Shown here: one piece after another, positions 16,046 through 23,293 of the stretch | Layout of the letters: each line of letters begins with the position of its first letter | Numbering within the stretch: position 1 is the stretch's first letter | Source: a virus | Strand: one strand, 5' to 3' | DNA length: 42,286 nt | Virus record (IMG/VR): IMGVR_UViG_3300002231_001577 | Coordinates: 1 to 42,286 of that record | Made by a program: the position numbers and the translations under genes | Notes under the pieces: generated by a model | Database searches by the model: none | What the model saw: only the letters and a program-made list of their open reading frames with translations | What the model was told of the DNA's origin: nothing

Positions 16046-18302
16046 ACTTCCTCTCCATAAAGTCTAGCCTCAAGTTTTTCTAATTCCTCACGTCTTATCA
16101 GCTGCATGCGTATAGCGCTTCCCCCACCTTCTCTAACACGCTTGCGCTCAGTGTTCGGCATGGCGTGTCTTATTAATTTGGTTGCTTCGCTTCCGTCCCA
16201 CAATCCCTTTGTATAAGAATTGGTGTGCAGGTATTTCACCAGTTTGCTCGTGCTTATTCCTACTTCTTCCTGATTGGATATGGTGGTTTCATTGGAAACG
16301 ATAGAGCAATACTCAATCAATCCTGTCAAGAAGTTTCTATGCTCTGGTGATATGTTTAGCGTTTTCTTGTTTATGTATTTGTTTTCAAGAGGTGTCACGG
16401 CAATGCTTCCCTCAGCCTCTATCTCCCCCAAGCTCTTTCGTATATAGGCAACGTGCTCTGCAAACTGCCCATTCAACCATCCCTCTGTCTCTTTGAGAGG
16501 AATCCCCTCTAAGAATTTGACTTGGTCCTCACCAAAGTATATAGGCATCATTCTACGCATAAGTGCTCCCAGGTCTTCCTGGTCTGCCAATGGCAACTCT
16601 GGGGATCCTGCATTCTGTGTAGATAGAACGCGGTGGTACCCTTCAACTTTTGCCTCAGTCATTATACTTTCTGTTCACTTCTATTTACGTAGCTTGTCAC
16701 CAGCTTCTTTGTATTTTGTTTATGGTTGATTTGTTTGAAAATCGGTTTGCGGGAATCTGTTCGTCCATCAGCATCACTGGAGAATCCTCCCCAGCCAGTC
16801 TGAAAGTCGCCTCCGGTTATCGGGTTGAGTAGTGGTTGGCTGGTGAATAGAGTTCCTATCAACTGCGCCAGGAAAGTCTTTCCGGACTTGGCTACTCCAA
16901 ACATATGGAGCCACGGTAAGGCTTTTGTACAGTCGGTTGAGAAGTACAGGTACCTGCATATCCAGTCATAATCAATATCTAGTTGCTCTAGGAACTTGTG
17001 TATGTTCTCATGGTACTTTGGCTCTACCTGCTTTATGGCGTGATTTGCTTCATACACAAGCCTGCTCTCTGGGCAGTAGTAGTTCCCCTTAGTATCAGCT
17101 CCCAGGAACATTATGGTAGATTCTGGAGTGGCTCGGTACTTTGCTTTCAAATCACTATCAGCAAAAAAGTTGAAGCGTCCGTTCTCTTTGTCCTGGAAGC
17201 CTAGAATCTCTCTGGGCCAATAGGATTCAACCCAACCGGATTCTATGGCTGAGAGACAAACCTTGAACTCATTGCGCGTGGTGTCGAGTGGGTACAGCTT
17301 ACGCTCACCTCTCATCTCCGGGTCCTTGTCCAGAGTAATATAGTACCGGCCCCCGGTGCCAGGGGCCTCGACAAAGCATGGTACTATATTTTTGTCGCCT
17401 GGTGCTGCGCCAAATTGTCTGAGGTTAAGGACTGGCTTGTCTTTTTTCTCAAAGAGGTGAGTGTAGTATTGGTGTATGTGGGAGGTGTCGTCTTTCTGAA
17501 TCTCTTCATGAAGCTTGCTCCAGCGGATTGTTTCTTTCGCTTGGAAGTCATAGATCCCGTACCAATGTACCTTATAGTTTCCGGAATCAGAATCAAGGCG
17601 AAATGGGGAGTGAGGTGCGTGGCCTCCCAATGTCAAATCAAAAGTATTGAGGCCCCAGTCCCTCAATGCTATGTCCAGGTTATTAAGCTTGTATTCTTCG
17701 TCCTGGTATGATGGGGTTTCTGGGATCGCTTTGCGCTGGCGCTCGGTGTACTCTTCCTCAATAAACTCTATTGGTGAACCGTCTGGGCTGGCGCGGAAAG
17801 TTGCGAGCTGCGTTTCGGATGGGATATACATGAACCTTGCGGGGTCTATACATTGACTGTCGAAAGTAATGTAGGGGAAGTGGGCATTCAATGTTTTTAG
17901 GTAGCCACGCTTGTACGTTTCAACGTCCAGTACTTCTTTGTATAGTGGGAAATAGAGGCGTACCCTGGGCGCGTCCGGTGTTGAGCTGGGTGATTCAACT
18001 AACAAATATGCGTAGTTTTTTGATTCGAGGTCCTGTAGTAACTGGGCGTAAAGTGCTGAAGTGAAGTCGTGGTCAATGTCAGCATGTAGTAGTGTTGCGC
18101 CCTGGAAGTTTGCATTGCGGCGTTTGCTATCTGCGTAAACCCCTACGCAAATTGCTGTGAGCTGGGGTTTGGGTGTTGTGTGTGGGGTTCCGACAATCTC
18201 TTTTCTGTAAGCATCACAGAATGAGGGGAAGTCAATTGGCTGAGAAATTGGGTAGGCGTTGCCTAAATTGGCCGAATCAACGACCGAATATCGTATGCTC
18301 AT
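16042..18302 (-). CDS. primase-polymerase fused to SF3 helicase (three frame breaks)
   Basis: Priming and unwinding enzyme of replication, 753 residues after repair from ATG 18302 (an in-frame GTG at 18344 is possible). The N-terminal AEP-type primase has HADIDHD (D75, D77) and APRVRLYFPL, then DPARFMYIPS. The helicase has Walker A GVAKSGKT at 469-476, Walker B PVMLMDEQIP, then sensor-1 and arginine-finger region YHRVLSTQNAG and LMRRMMPIYF. Breaks are an extra G in the run at 16789-16792, a missing A at 16708-16710 and a missing base near 16660-16668. Walker B is only readable after the first repair. 2261 plus 1 net base equals 754 codons. The iteron array lies just upstream. Confidence 0.85.
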
Positions 18303-18346
18303 ATTAAAACTATTGCTAAAAGAGTTAAAAATTGGTGCCTCCACCA

Positions 18347-18442
18347 GCGCTCACAATTCGGTCCAGCTTGGAGGGGCTGGACCGAAAAGTCTCTTTTAGA
18401 TTATCCCGGCAAGGATACGATATTAGAAACTGCTGTGAGCGC
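18347..18442. repeat. inverted repeats in the primase-helicase leader
   Basis: An 11-bp hairpin with perfect arms (18357-18367 and 18376-18386, arm TTCGGTCCAGC, 8-base loop) lies inside a wider inverted pair GCGCTCACA (18347-18355) and TGTGAGCGC (18434-18442). They fall between the probable promoter at 18458-18485 and the gene start. An operator or an RNA leader structure controlling the primase-helicase gene is likely; no poly-U follows, so it is not a simple terminator. Confidence 0.65.
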
Positions 18443-18457
18443 AAGTCTCCGAGAGAT

Positions 18458-18485
18458 ATGGTATACAGGTCTCAGTGTGTGTCAA
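18458..18485 (-). promoter_or_regulatory. possible promoter for the primase-helicase gene
   Basis: Minus strand TTGACA (18485-18480) with 16 bases to TACCAT (18463-18458), 4 of 6 matches to the -10 consensus. A second TTGACA lies at 18498-18493. The spacing equals that of the other promoters here, but the -10 box is weak. Confidence 0.45.
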
Positions 18486-18545
18486 TACCCTTTGTCAAAT
18501 TTTTTCTTTTGGTGAGACAACTACAAAAAAAGTTGTAGCTCGGTG

Positions 18546-18836
18546 TGTACCACCGCTGTACCACCACCCGATGGTACAGATTTGATACCAGAAAACTCGG
18601 GTGATACCCTATTCTGTACCACGTGTACCACCGGAATTGACATTGTGACCGGCAGTGCTTACCATTACAGGTGTCAAGAATATTCAATATGTGCATATTC
18701 TTGACACCTGGTTCTTCAAAAATCTACAACATTATCAATTCCGGTGGTACACGTGGTACAGACACTATTGCACCGGGATTGATGGGGCAAATCTGTACCA
18801 CCCCCCCTGGTACAGTGGTGGTACAGCGGTGGTACA
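18546..18836. other. iteron array in nested palindrome, candidate replication origin
   Basis: Eleven copies of the 9-mer GGTGGTACA or close variants. Reverse orientation copies are at 18546, 18557, 18615, 18624 and 18794; forward copies are at 18570, 18743, 18752, 18806, 18817 and 18828. Pairs are spaced 9 or 11 bases. Three long inverted repeats share nearly one centre (about 18686-18691): 22 bp (18546-18567 with 18815-18836), 13 bp (18572-18584 with 18788-18800) and 27 bp (18614-18640 with 18735-18761). No gene is seen in 18345-18845. The position next to a primase-SF3 helicase suggests an origin bound by that protein. An operator cluster or partition site is the alternative. Confidence 0.7.
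18668..18710. repeat. 16-bp inverted repeat at the centre of the array
   Basis: Perfect arms CAGGTGTCAAGAATAT (18668-18683) and its complement (18695-18710) with an 11-base AT-rich loop. It forms the centre of the nested palindrome and could extrude as a cruciform or hairpin. Confidence 0.9.
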
Positions 18837-18845
18837 GTGCCATTC

Positions 18846-19244
18846 CTACAATAAATCTGAAATACTGCCAGAAGTTGTCTCAATCGCCTCCTCAACCGCA
18901 CTTTCAACCACCACTTTTGTTGATTTGGGTCCCACTTTTTTCTTCCTCATCGCCTTCCTCACCGCCACTTTCTTTTCAGGTTGAGTTGATTTGACCTCCC
19001 CCTTCTCTTCCACGGGCGCCGCTGTCTCGTAAGTTGATTCGTCCCTCACATCGTACACAGCACCACACCCTTTCTTCTTACAATTACCAGTAGGGAGTGA
19101 AACAGGTCCCCCATTCGGTTGAGCTGCAGTGAACATTGCTCTATTCTTAGGGTGCTTCTTCAGTACTAGCTCCCCACATTCCTTACAAAAGAGGTTGAAA
19201 CTGGCTGGCCCAGAGTTGAAATTGCCTCCACTAATGATATTCAT
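18846..19244 (-). CDS. zinc-ribbon protein with basic C-terminus, 132 aa
   Basis: First gene of the leftward unit. Residues about 20-65 contain FCKECGELVLKKH and then CKKKGCGAVYD, four Cys of a zinc ribbon. The rest is a low-complexity charged tail with KKVAVRKAMRKKKVGPKSTK, a likely nucleic-acid-binding segment, and an acidic end. A ribosome site AGGAGA lies 6 bases before the ATG and a TATAAT at 19276-19271 lies just upstream. It could be a transcription or replication regulator acting at the adjacent array; this is inference from position. Confidence 0.75.
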   Translation of the reverse strand: MNIISGGNFNSGPASFNLFCKECGELVLKKHPKNRAMFTAAQPNGGPVSLPTGNCKKKGCGAVYDVRDESTYETAAPVEEKGEVKSTQPEKKVAVRKAMRKKKVGPKSTKVVVESAVEEAIETTSGSISDLL

Positions 19245-19270
19245 GGTAGTCTCCTACGAGTAAAACTACT

Positions 19271-19276
19271 ATTATA
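19271..19276 (-). promoter_or_regulatory. possible -10 box of the leftward unit
   Basis: A perfect TATAAT on the minus strand, 27 bases before the ATG at 19244, without a good -35 box. An activator may be needed; two direct repeats lie upstream at 19317-19405. Confidence 0.4.
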
Positions 19277-19316
19277 CACACAATACCGCCCTTTCCTATA
19301 GATGAACGAGAAAAAC

Positions 19317-19405
19317 AAAGTGAACTTACCCACTCTCATGGTTACAAGTACTACAGGCCCCTACCTCAGAAAAAATAAAGTGAGCTTACCCACTCTCATG
19401 GTTAC
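19317..19405. repeat. two 29-bp direct repeats, 60 bp apart
   Basis: 19317-19345 and 19377-19405 differ at one base; the shared core is CTTACCCACTCTCATGGTTA. They lie upstream of the leftward start in the divergent control region, so they may be regulator sites. In 19245-20056 no convincing gene is seen, only these repeats, the 22-base tandem repeats, an alternating GC tract at 19515-19532 and promoters. Confidence 0.85.
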
Positions 19406-19625
19406 TATATACAATGACCCCGTACCCGTACTACCGCCCATTCCCCAGGCACCCCCTTATTTGTAATACTAATACACACATATAGTACGTGAATACGATA
19501 CATACCCGTCCTTATACGCGCGCACGCGCGCAAACTATTCCGCAACATACAATGCATTGGCATTCAGAGAATACGGGCGACGTATTGTAATTGTGTATAG
19601 CTGGCTATTGTGCGTTACCCCCTTT

Positions 19626-19704
19626 AATGTTTACTTTGACGGTTGCCTTTCAATGTTTACTATGACTGACTACAATGTTTACTATGACTGACTACAATAT
19701 AAAC
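19626..19704. repeat. 22-bp tandem repeats in the divergent control region
   Basis: Two perfect 22-bp units (19651-19672 and 19673-19694; core AATGTTTACTATGACTGAC), a partial unit upstream (19626-19640) and a degenerate one downstream (CAATATAAAC, 19695-19704). Tandem spacing of two helical turns suits a protein bound on one face of the DNA. Confidence 0.88.
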
Positions 19705-19960
19705 AAGAGAAGTTGTACCGTTGCAATAATGCGACTGTACAATAAAACACAAAATACAAACATAGATTCTATATAGAGTAAGGGATATACTTTTTGACAC
19801 TATAAGGAGACGATGGGTAATATTTACACACTTTCCAGGACTGCGCCCCCTACTATCAACCTTTAATAAATACAAAAATATTTTTCTGGCACTTTCCCCT
19901 AAAACTAGGGAGAAAATTGAATAACACAAAAATAACTGCATATTTTATTATATATTTTAC

Positions 19961-19988
19961 TTGACATAAAAAAGATCCCATATATACT
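19961..19988 (+). promoter_or_regulatory. strong early promoter of the rightward unit
   Basis: TTGACA (19961-19966), 16 bases, TATACT (19983-19988), preceded by an AT-rich stretch. It drives the small early genes from 20057. The start of RNA is expected near 19995. Confidence 0.8.
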
Positions 19989-20005
19989 GTCTCTCAGACT
20001 TCGGT

Positions 20006-20024
20006 CGCCCCTTGGGGAAGGGCG
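20006..20024 (+). other. small hairpin in the early leader RNA
   Basis: CGCCC (20006-20010) pairs with GGGCG (20020-20024) around a 9-base loop, near the 5' end of the predicted early transcript. It may stabilise the message. It is too short to be sure. Confidence 0.35.
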
Positions 20025-20056
20025 GCCATAACATTCTATTTTTAGGGAGTAAAGAC

Positions 20057-20335
20057 ATGAGCGTAACAACGAGACTAGAGCACGCTATAGCATACGACGC
20101 CGGGTACGGTTACTGGTTCGAGGCATTTATTAGCCATAGACACTTGGAGAACGAATTGCACAATGAAGGCGGCTATGATGCAGAGCAAAAAAGACGTATA
20201 CATGACGCTATGATGATATTATCTCGCAATTTGATGGAACATCACGAAACATCACATCTAATACGGGATCGTAATTGGATTGATAAGAGGCAAAACATGG
20301 TAATAGAGTACGACAAGCTAAAAGAACAATTATAA
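20057..20335 (+). CDS. early protein of unknown function, 92 aa
   Basis: First gene of the rightward early unit. It starts MSVTTRLEHAIAYDAGYGYW. The ATG at 20057 has GGGAG 8 bases upstream and is preferred to longer frames. Rich in His, Arg and Met with helical segments (RIHDAMMILSRNLMEHHETS), it has no transmembrane segment or Cys motif. As the promoter-proximal early gene it may act on the host at once, but there is no motif to support a specific role. Confidence 0.72.
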   Translation: MSVTTRLEHAIAYDAGYGYWFEAFISHRHLENELHNEGGYDAEQKRRIHDAMMILSRNLMEHHETSHLIRDRNWIDKRQNMVIEYDKLKEQL

Positions 20336-20367
20336 TGTCTAGTATCTTCAACAAAGGAGCGCATAAC

Positions 20368-20908
20368 ATGCAAGTTATAACCAAAAAAGAACTATTATTG
20401 TCGGATTCTCGCGGTATCTATATACCACGTTGATTTTTTAGACTTGGAAGTATTCAATTGTCAATTGTCGGAAGAAGATAAGGAGGTACTGAAGGACCCT
20501 GAACACGAGTGGTACTGGGAAACATGGTACAACGTATTAGAAGGAGAGTATATTGACAAAGATGGGGAAGTGTGGACACTAGAGCAAGATGGCGATCTAT
20601 GGGCCGTTCAGTACACTGAGGCTGAAGAAGTGTGTCAAGACTGTATAATGCTCATTGCCAATGGTGAATTGCCGGTTGATTGCAGTGAAGAAAGAGCGCA
20701 AGAGCTCGAAAGTATCTCAGGGGATTGGGCTTGTTGTTCACCCGTAGAAGGTGAACAAGATTATGATGCTTTTTCGTATAGCTCTTGTGATTGTTGCGGT
20801 AGTTCGTTGGGTGGTTCGAGGTATCCAGCTATCGAACTAACAAAGGAGCTACTCAAAGAGTGGAAAGAAGAGAAAGAGAAAAACATCGAACGTTATAAGG
20901 TGTCATAG
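20368..20908 (+). CDS. early acidic Cys-rich protein, 179 aa (one frame break)
   Basis: The ATG at 20368 has AAGGAG 8 bases upstream. As read the frame stops at 20431-20433. Removing one T at 20430-20431 joins KKELLLSDSRGIYIPR to DFLDLEVFNCQLSEEDKEVL, and 541 minus 1 bases is exactly 180 codons. The repaired protein has EVCQDCIMLIANGEL, WACCSPV, and a C-terminal signature FSYSSCDCCGSSLGGSRYPA. The last resembles a widespread but uncharacterised phage domain with a CxxC pair before a Gly-Gly-x-Arg-Tyr/His-Pro-Ala motif. It is strongly acidic. The role is unknown. Confidence 0.78.
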
Positions 20909-21008
20909 ATGACAATCGAGCAACAGAATACAGCCATTACTATTACTATTTTTTACATTACTTTCTACTAGTTACTTTTTTACTTTATTTACGAGGTTAG
21001 AAAAATGA
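20909..21008 (+). CDS. possible 32-aa membrane peptide (one frame break)
   Basis: The ATG directly follows the preceding stop. As read it ends after 20 residues. With one T fewer in the six-T run at 20949-20954 it continues as ITIFTLLSTSYFFTLFTRLE to a TGA overlapping the next ATG, giving one membrane helix. The overlap pattern supports the repaired version, but evidence is modest. Confidence 0.35.
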
Positions 21009-21373
21009 ATATTAAATACAAACAGTACTGGGACGAAGTCTCCGATCTATCAATCAATATAGTTGATGAGGCTATAGATCAAAACGCCGGCGTTTTCGAG
21101 AGAGACGAGGTAGAGGAGCTGATAAACGATAGAATCCTTCACGAAACTATTGACGGGCATGAGTGGGTTATCTATTACGCAAACAACCTCGATGTACTCA
21201 AACATACTAACAATGAAGACTACGCTGAAGACAATTTTGGAGGTGAGGGGTTAGTCAAGGCACTCAAAGAGGGGGGAGTGACAAAGCTACATACAAGCAT
21301 TGTATTTTGGGCATTGTATGCGGATGTGCAAGAGAACATTAATGAAGTATTGGAGGAAAAAGAGAGTGAATAA
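21005..21373 (+). CDS. early acidic protein, 122 aa
   Basis: It starts MNIKYKQYWDEVSDLSINIV, with GAGG upstream of the ATG. The block DRILHETIDGHEWVIYYANN followed by LDVLKHTNNEDYAED resembles a small protein family common in phage early regions. It is strongly acidic, with no Cys motif and no membrane segment. The role is unknown. Neighbouring genes overlap or abut on both sides, so it belongs to the rightward operon. Confidence 0.75.
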   Translation: MNIKYKQYWDEVSDLSINIVDEAIDQNAGVFERDEVEELINDRILHETIDGHEWVIYYANNLDVLKHTNNEDYAEDNFGGEGLVKALKEGGVTKLHTSIVFWALYADVQENINEVLEEKESE

Positions 21374-21467
21374 TATATTTTTAGAAAGTATACATATCAT
21401 AATACCGTCGGCATTTATGGCGGTATTTATTGTTTTTATAATCTTATTTGGGATGAAAGAAAGATGA
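21366..21467 (+). CDS. 33-aa single-pass membrane peptide
   Basis: A GTG start with GGAGG 8 bases upstream, inside the end of the preceding gene. It begins NNIFLESIHIIIPSAFMAVF after the initiator and continues IVFIILFGMKER: one hydrophobic helix with positive residues at the C-terminus (N-out, C-in expected). The stop overlaps the next ATG (ATGA). Well placed and likely translated; role unknown. Confidence 0.62.
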   Translation: MNNIFLESIHIIIPSAFMAVFIVFIILFGMKER

Positions 21468-21691
21468 ATAAAAAATACAAAATAACGGATTTTGTTTCTT
21501 TCGACGGCCAAAAGTGTGTCTTCTTAGATCTAACTTGTCCGGATGTCGCTATGGTGTGGGTTGTCGATGGTAGATACTCTGTTGAGGTAGACATAAAGAG
21601 GCTTTCTGAATACGTGGAGCCTAAAACACTATTTATACGGAATAAAGAAAGAGTTGAAAGTGTGGAGGTTGATCATGCTAAAGATTCCTAA
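21464..21691 (+). CDS. early protein, 75 aa
   Basis: It starts MNKKYKITDFVSFDGQKCVF, beta-rich, with KRLSEYVEPKTLFIRNKERV near the end. It looks like a small SH3- or DUF-type barrel often found in phage early genes. Its ATG overlaps the membrane peptide stop. No catalytic motif is seen. Confidence 0.68.
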   Translation: MNKKYKITDFVSFDGQKCVFLDLTCPDVAMVWVVDGRYSVEVDIKRLSEYVEPKTLFIRNKERVESVEVDHAKDS

Positions 21692-21857
21692 GTCAAACTG
21701 TTGCGGTTGTGCTGTCACTATGTTTACGCAGGGCACCTGGAGAGAAGACAAGAATTGCTTTATGAACGCAAAGACTTTTTACCGATGCCCTTTGTGTTTC
21801 AAATGGCTGGAAGAGAAAAAAGATTTTGAATGGGTTTCTGTTTTGGAGGGGAAATGA
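21675..21857 (+). CDS. zinc-finger early protein, 60 aa
   Basis: The ATG at 21675 has GGAGG 6 bases upstream. The sequence SNCCGCAVTM at the N-terminus and FYRCPLCFKWLEE towards the C-terminus give two CxxC pairs 28 residues apart, a zinc-ribbon layout. The gene overlaps both neighbours. It probably binds zinc; the target is unknown. Confidence 0.68.
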   Translation: MLKIPKSNCCGCAVTMFTQGTWREDKNCFMNAKTFYRCPLCFKWLEEKKDFEWVSVLEGK

Positions 21858-22063
21858 TGCTACTTGAACTACCGATACCGGATTCAGATGAGGAAGTGTG
21901 GTGCGAGCCGCGCGTTAAAATGCTGGTTGGGCCTAGATTAAAACACAACAAAAGAGCTGTAAAATTCTACGTGCCTACCAACAAAGGTTGGGAGCTGGCA
22001 AGCGCACGCGATTTTTTCAATCCCTCTAAGTCAGATTGCCTGGAGTGGTTTTATGGATATTAG
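21854..22063 (+). CDS. early protein, 69 aa
   Basis: It starts MMLLELPIPDSDEEVWCEPR; GGAGGGG lies just upstream of two adjacent ATG codons, the first overlapping the previous stop. It contains VKMLVGPRLKHNKRAVKFYV and ends CLEWFYGY. No motif is recognised. Confidence 0.65.
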   Translation: MMLLELPIPDSDEEVWCEPRVKMLVGPRLKHNKRAVKFYVPTNKGWELASARDFFNPSKSDCLEWFYGY

Positions 22064-22268
22064 AATTAATTTTGTTAGTTGTGATCATTGCGGCGTCGTA
22101 CTTGATGCAGATAAGCTCTGTTTTCCCGATATATACGACCATGACACAGGAGAAATCATAGAGGAGCTAGCTAAATGGGATAGTGAGCACGACAGGTACC
22201 GCCCCATTTTGCAATGCCCTGTTTGTGATGTTGATATATTCAGGAGAAACTCAAGTAATGGATATTAG
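22053..22268 (+). CDS. zinc-ribbon early protein, 71 aa
   Basis: It starts MDIRINFVSCDHCGVVLDAD and has a second pair in ILQCPVCDVDIF. The two CxxC knuckles are about 43 residues apart, with an acidic middle (YDHDTGEIIEELAKWD). Likely zinc-binding. It overlaps both neighbours. Confidence 0.68.
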   Translation: MDIRINFVSCDHCGVVLDADKLCFPDIYDHDTGEIIEELAKWDSEHDRYRPILQCPVCDVDIFRRNSSNGY

Positions 22269-22683
22269 TCAAGAAAAACTACAATACAGGCCAGACGAAG
22301 CAGCGGAAGTACTAGGCGTAAGCGTTAATTACTTAGCGAATAAAAGAAAGAAGCACCAAGCCCCAGCCTTTATAAAGCAGCATGGTAGGATTATGTACCT
22401 TCGCTCCTCCATTATTAAACACAAAGAGTATTTGCAGAAGAATGAAAGGCGCAGAAGACAGCTTAGGGAACAGAAGGACGAGAGAAACAAGAAAGAGGAG
22501 GAGCGTCGTTGGAAACAAGAGTACATTTTTCCAGAGAATTATAGGTATGAGGGGGTTGATGGAAGATGCCTCGTAGTCACTGGAGAATGGATCGTTGCAA
22601 ACTGCCGCGATTTCGAGGCCGGAATGGCGTACGTCAAACTACAACGCGGCAAGTTGCCGCCACGACACAATATACTATTTTAG
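22258..22683 (+). CDS. excisionase/MerR-like helix-turn-helix protein, 141 aa
   Basis: The ATG at 22258 has AGGAGA 10 bases upstream. The N-terminal YRPDEAAEVLGVSVNYLANK followed by APAFIKQHGRIMYLRSSI is a winged-helix DNA-binding domain of the excisionase/MerR type (residues about 9-55). A very basic-acidic coiled coil follows (NERRRRQLREQKDERNKKEE). The C-terminal part has GRCLVVTGEWIVANCRDFEA. It could regulate early transcription; no integrase is present, so excision is unlikely. Confidence 0.75.
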   Translation: MDISQEKLQYRPDEAAEVLGVSVNYLANKRKKHQAPAFIKQHGRIMYLRSSIIKHKEYLQKNERRRRQLREQKDERNKKEEERRWKQEYIFPENYRYEGVDGRCLVVTGEWIVANCRDFEAGMAYVKLQRGKLPPRHNILF

Positions 22684-22703
22684 AGTTTATTTTTTAGGGA
22701 GTA

Positions 22704-22964
22704 ATGATGAAATTACAGAAAATAGAGCTTGACGATGATGAATACCCGGAAAGTATCACTGTGCAAATGACCCTTGATGAGGCTGTGTGGATAGGCTTAC
22801 TTGCTGGAAAACAAAGGGGATCGTCCCCACACAATGGAATACATAGCTGTTTAATAGGTAATTTGTTCAACAGGTTTTTTGATAATGGTATAGTTGCAGT
22901 CAAGGAAGGTGTCGTTATTCCCCCTATTGTTTATAAAGCTGAGGAGAATACGGATGAGAGCTGA
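22704..22964 (+). CDS. early protein, 86 aa
   Basis: It starts MMKLQKIELDDDEYPESITV; a TTTTTAGGGAGTAA leader like that of the gene at 20057 precedes the ATG. The region VQMTLDEAVWIGLLAGKQRG is a helical segment, and FNRFFDNGIVAVKEGVVIPP follows. Unrecognised. The stop overlaps the next start. Confidence 0.68.
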   Translation: MMKLQKIELDDDEYPESITVQMTLDEAVWIGLLAGKQRGSSPHNGIHSCLIGNLFNRFFDNGIVAVKEGVVIPPIVYKAEENTDES

Positions 22965-23130
22965 ACAATACCAAATCAATATTTATAAACATGTAGATGA
23001 GGACAAAGGTAGCTATTCTACACTCCTAAATACTATCTATATATCAAATGAAAGACTACCATTGAATGATGTTATTCGTACACTACTAAACTTAGATGCT
23101 GCGGCAAAGGAGAACCATGAAAAGAACTGA
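22954..23130 (+). CDS. early protein, 58 aa
   Basis: It starts MRAEQYQINIYKHVDEDKGS at the ATG at 22954, with AGGAG 7 bases before it. It continues with TIYISNERLPLNDVIRTLLN. No motif is recognised. Confidence 0.62.
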   Translation: MRAEQYQINIYKHVDEDKGSYSTLLNTIYISNERLPLNDVIRTLLNLDAAAKENHEKN

Positions 23131-23293
23131 AATTAGAGCCGGAGATTTGAGGGTAGGGGAAGTGGTGCTGGGTCTGGGAAAGGTTGAAAGAATACTCTCC
23201 CTCTCCATGCATCACTTGCAGGTAGATGTTGAGGGAGGACATAACCCTGTGATTTTTAGTAGTTTAGATAAAGTGGAGGTGATGGAAAAATGA
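23117..23293 (+). CDS. early protein, 58 aa, small beta barrel
   Basis: It starts MKRTEIRAGDLRVGEVVLGL, a pattern (ageLrvGdvvlglGkVe) typical of small beta-barrel phage proteins. AGGAG is close upstream and it overlaps the previous gene. The role is unknown. Confidence 0.65.
   Translation: MKRTEIRAGDLRVGEVVLGLGKVERILSLSMHHLQVDVEGGHNPVIFSSLDKVEVMEK

Noticed and set aside
18501-18545. Short hairpin ACAACT/AGTTGT with poly-A/T nearby as terminator
   Set aside because: Only a 6-bp stem with a long loop; too weak to call.
19272-19280. TTATACACA, a perfect match to the DnaA-box consensus
   Set aside because: A single copy in AT-rich DNA is expected by chance, and no cluster of boxes was found.
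19248-19346. Short minus-strand frame starting MRVGKFTLFF inside the 29-bp repeat and overlapping the zinc-ribbon gene start
   Set aside because: No ribosome site; the other repeat copy gives a frame of only 12 codons, so conservation is at DNA level.
19813-19866. 17-codon frame MGNIYTLSRTAPPTINL after AAGGAGA before the early promoter
   Set aside because: The ribosome site is only 2-3 bases from the ATG, it is upstream of the mapped promoter, and there is no second line of evidence.
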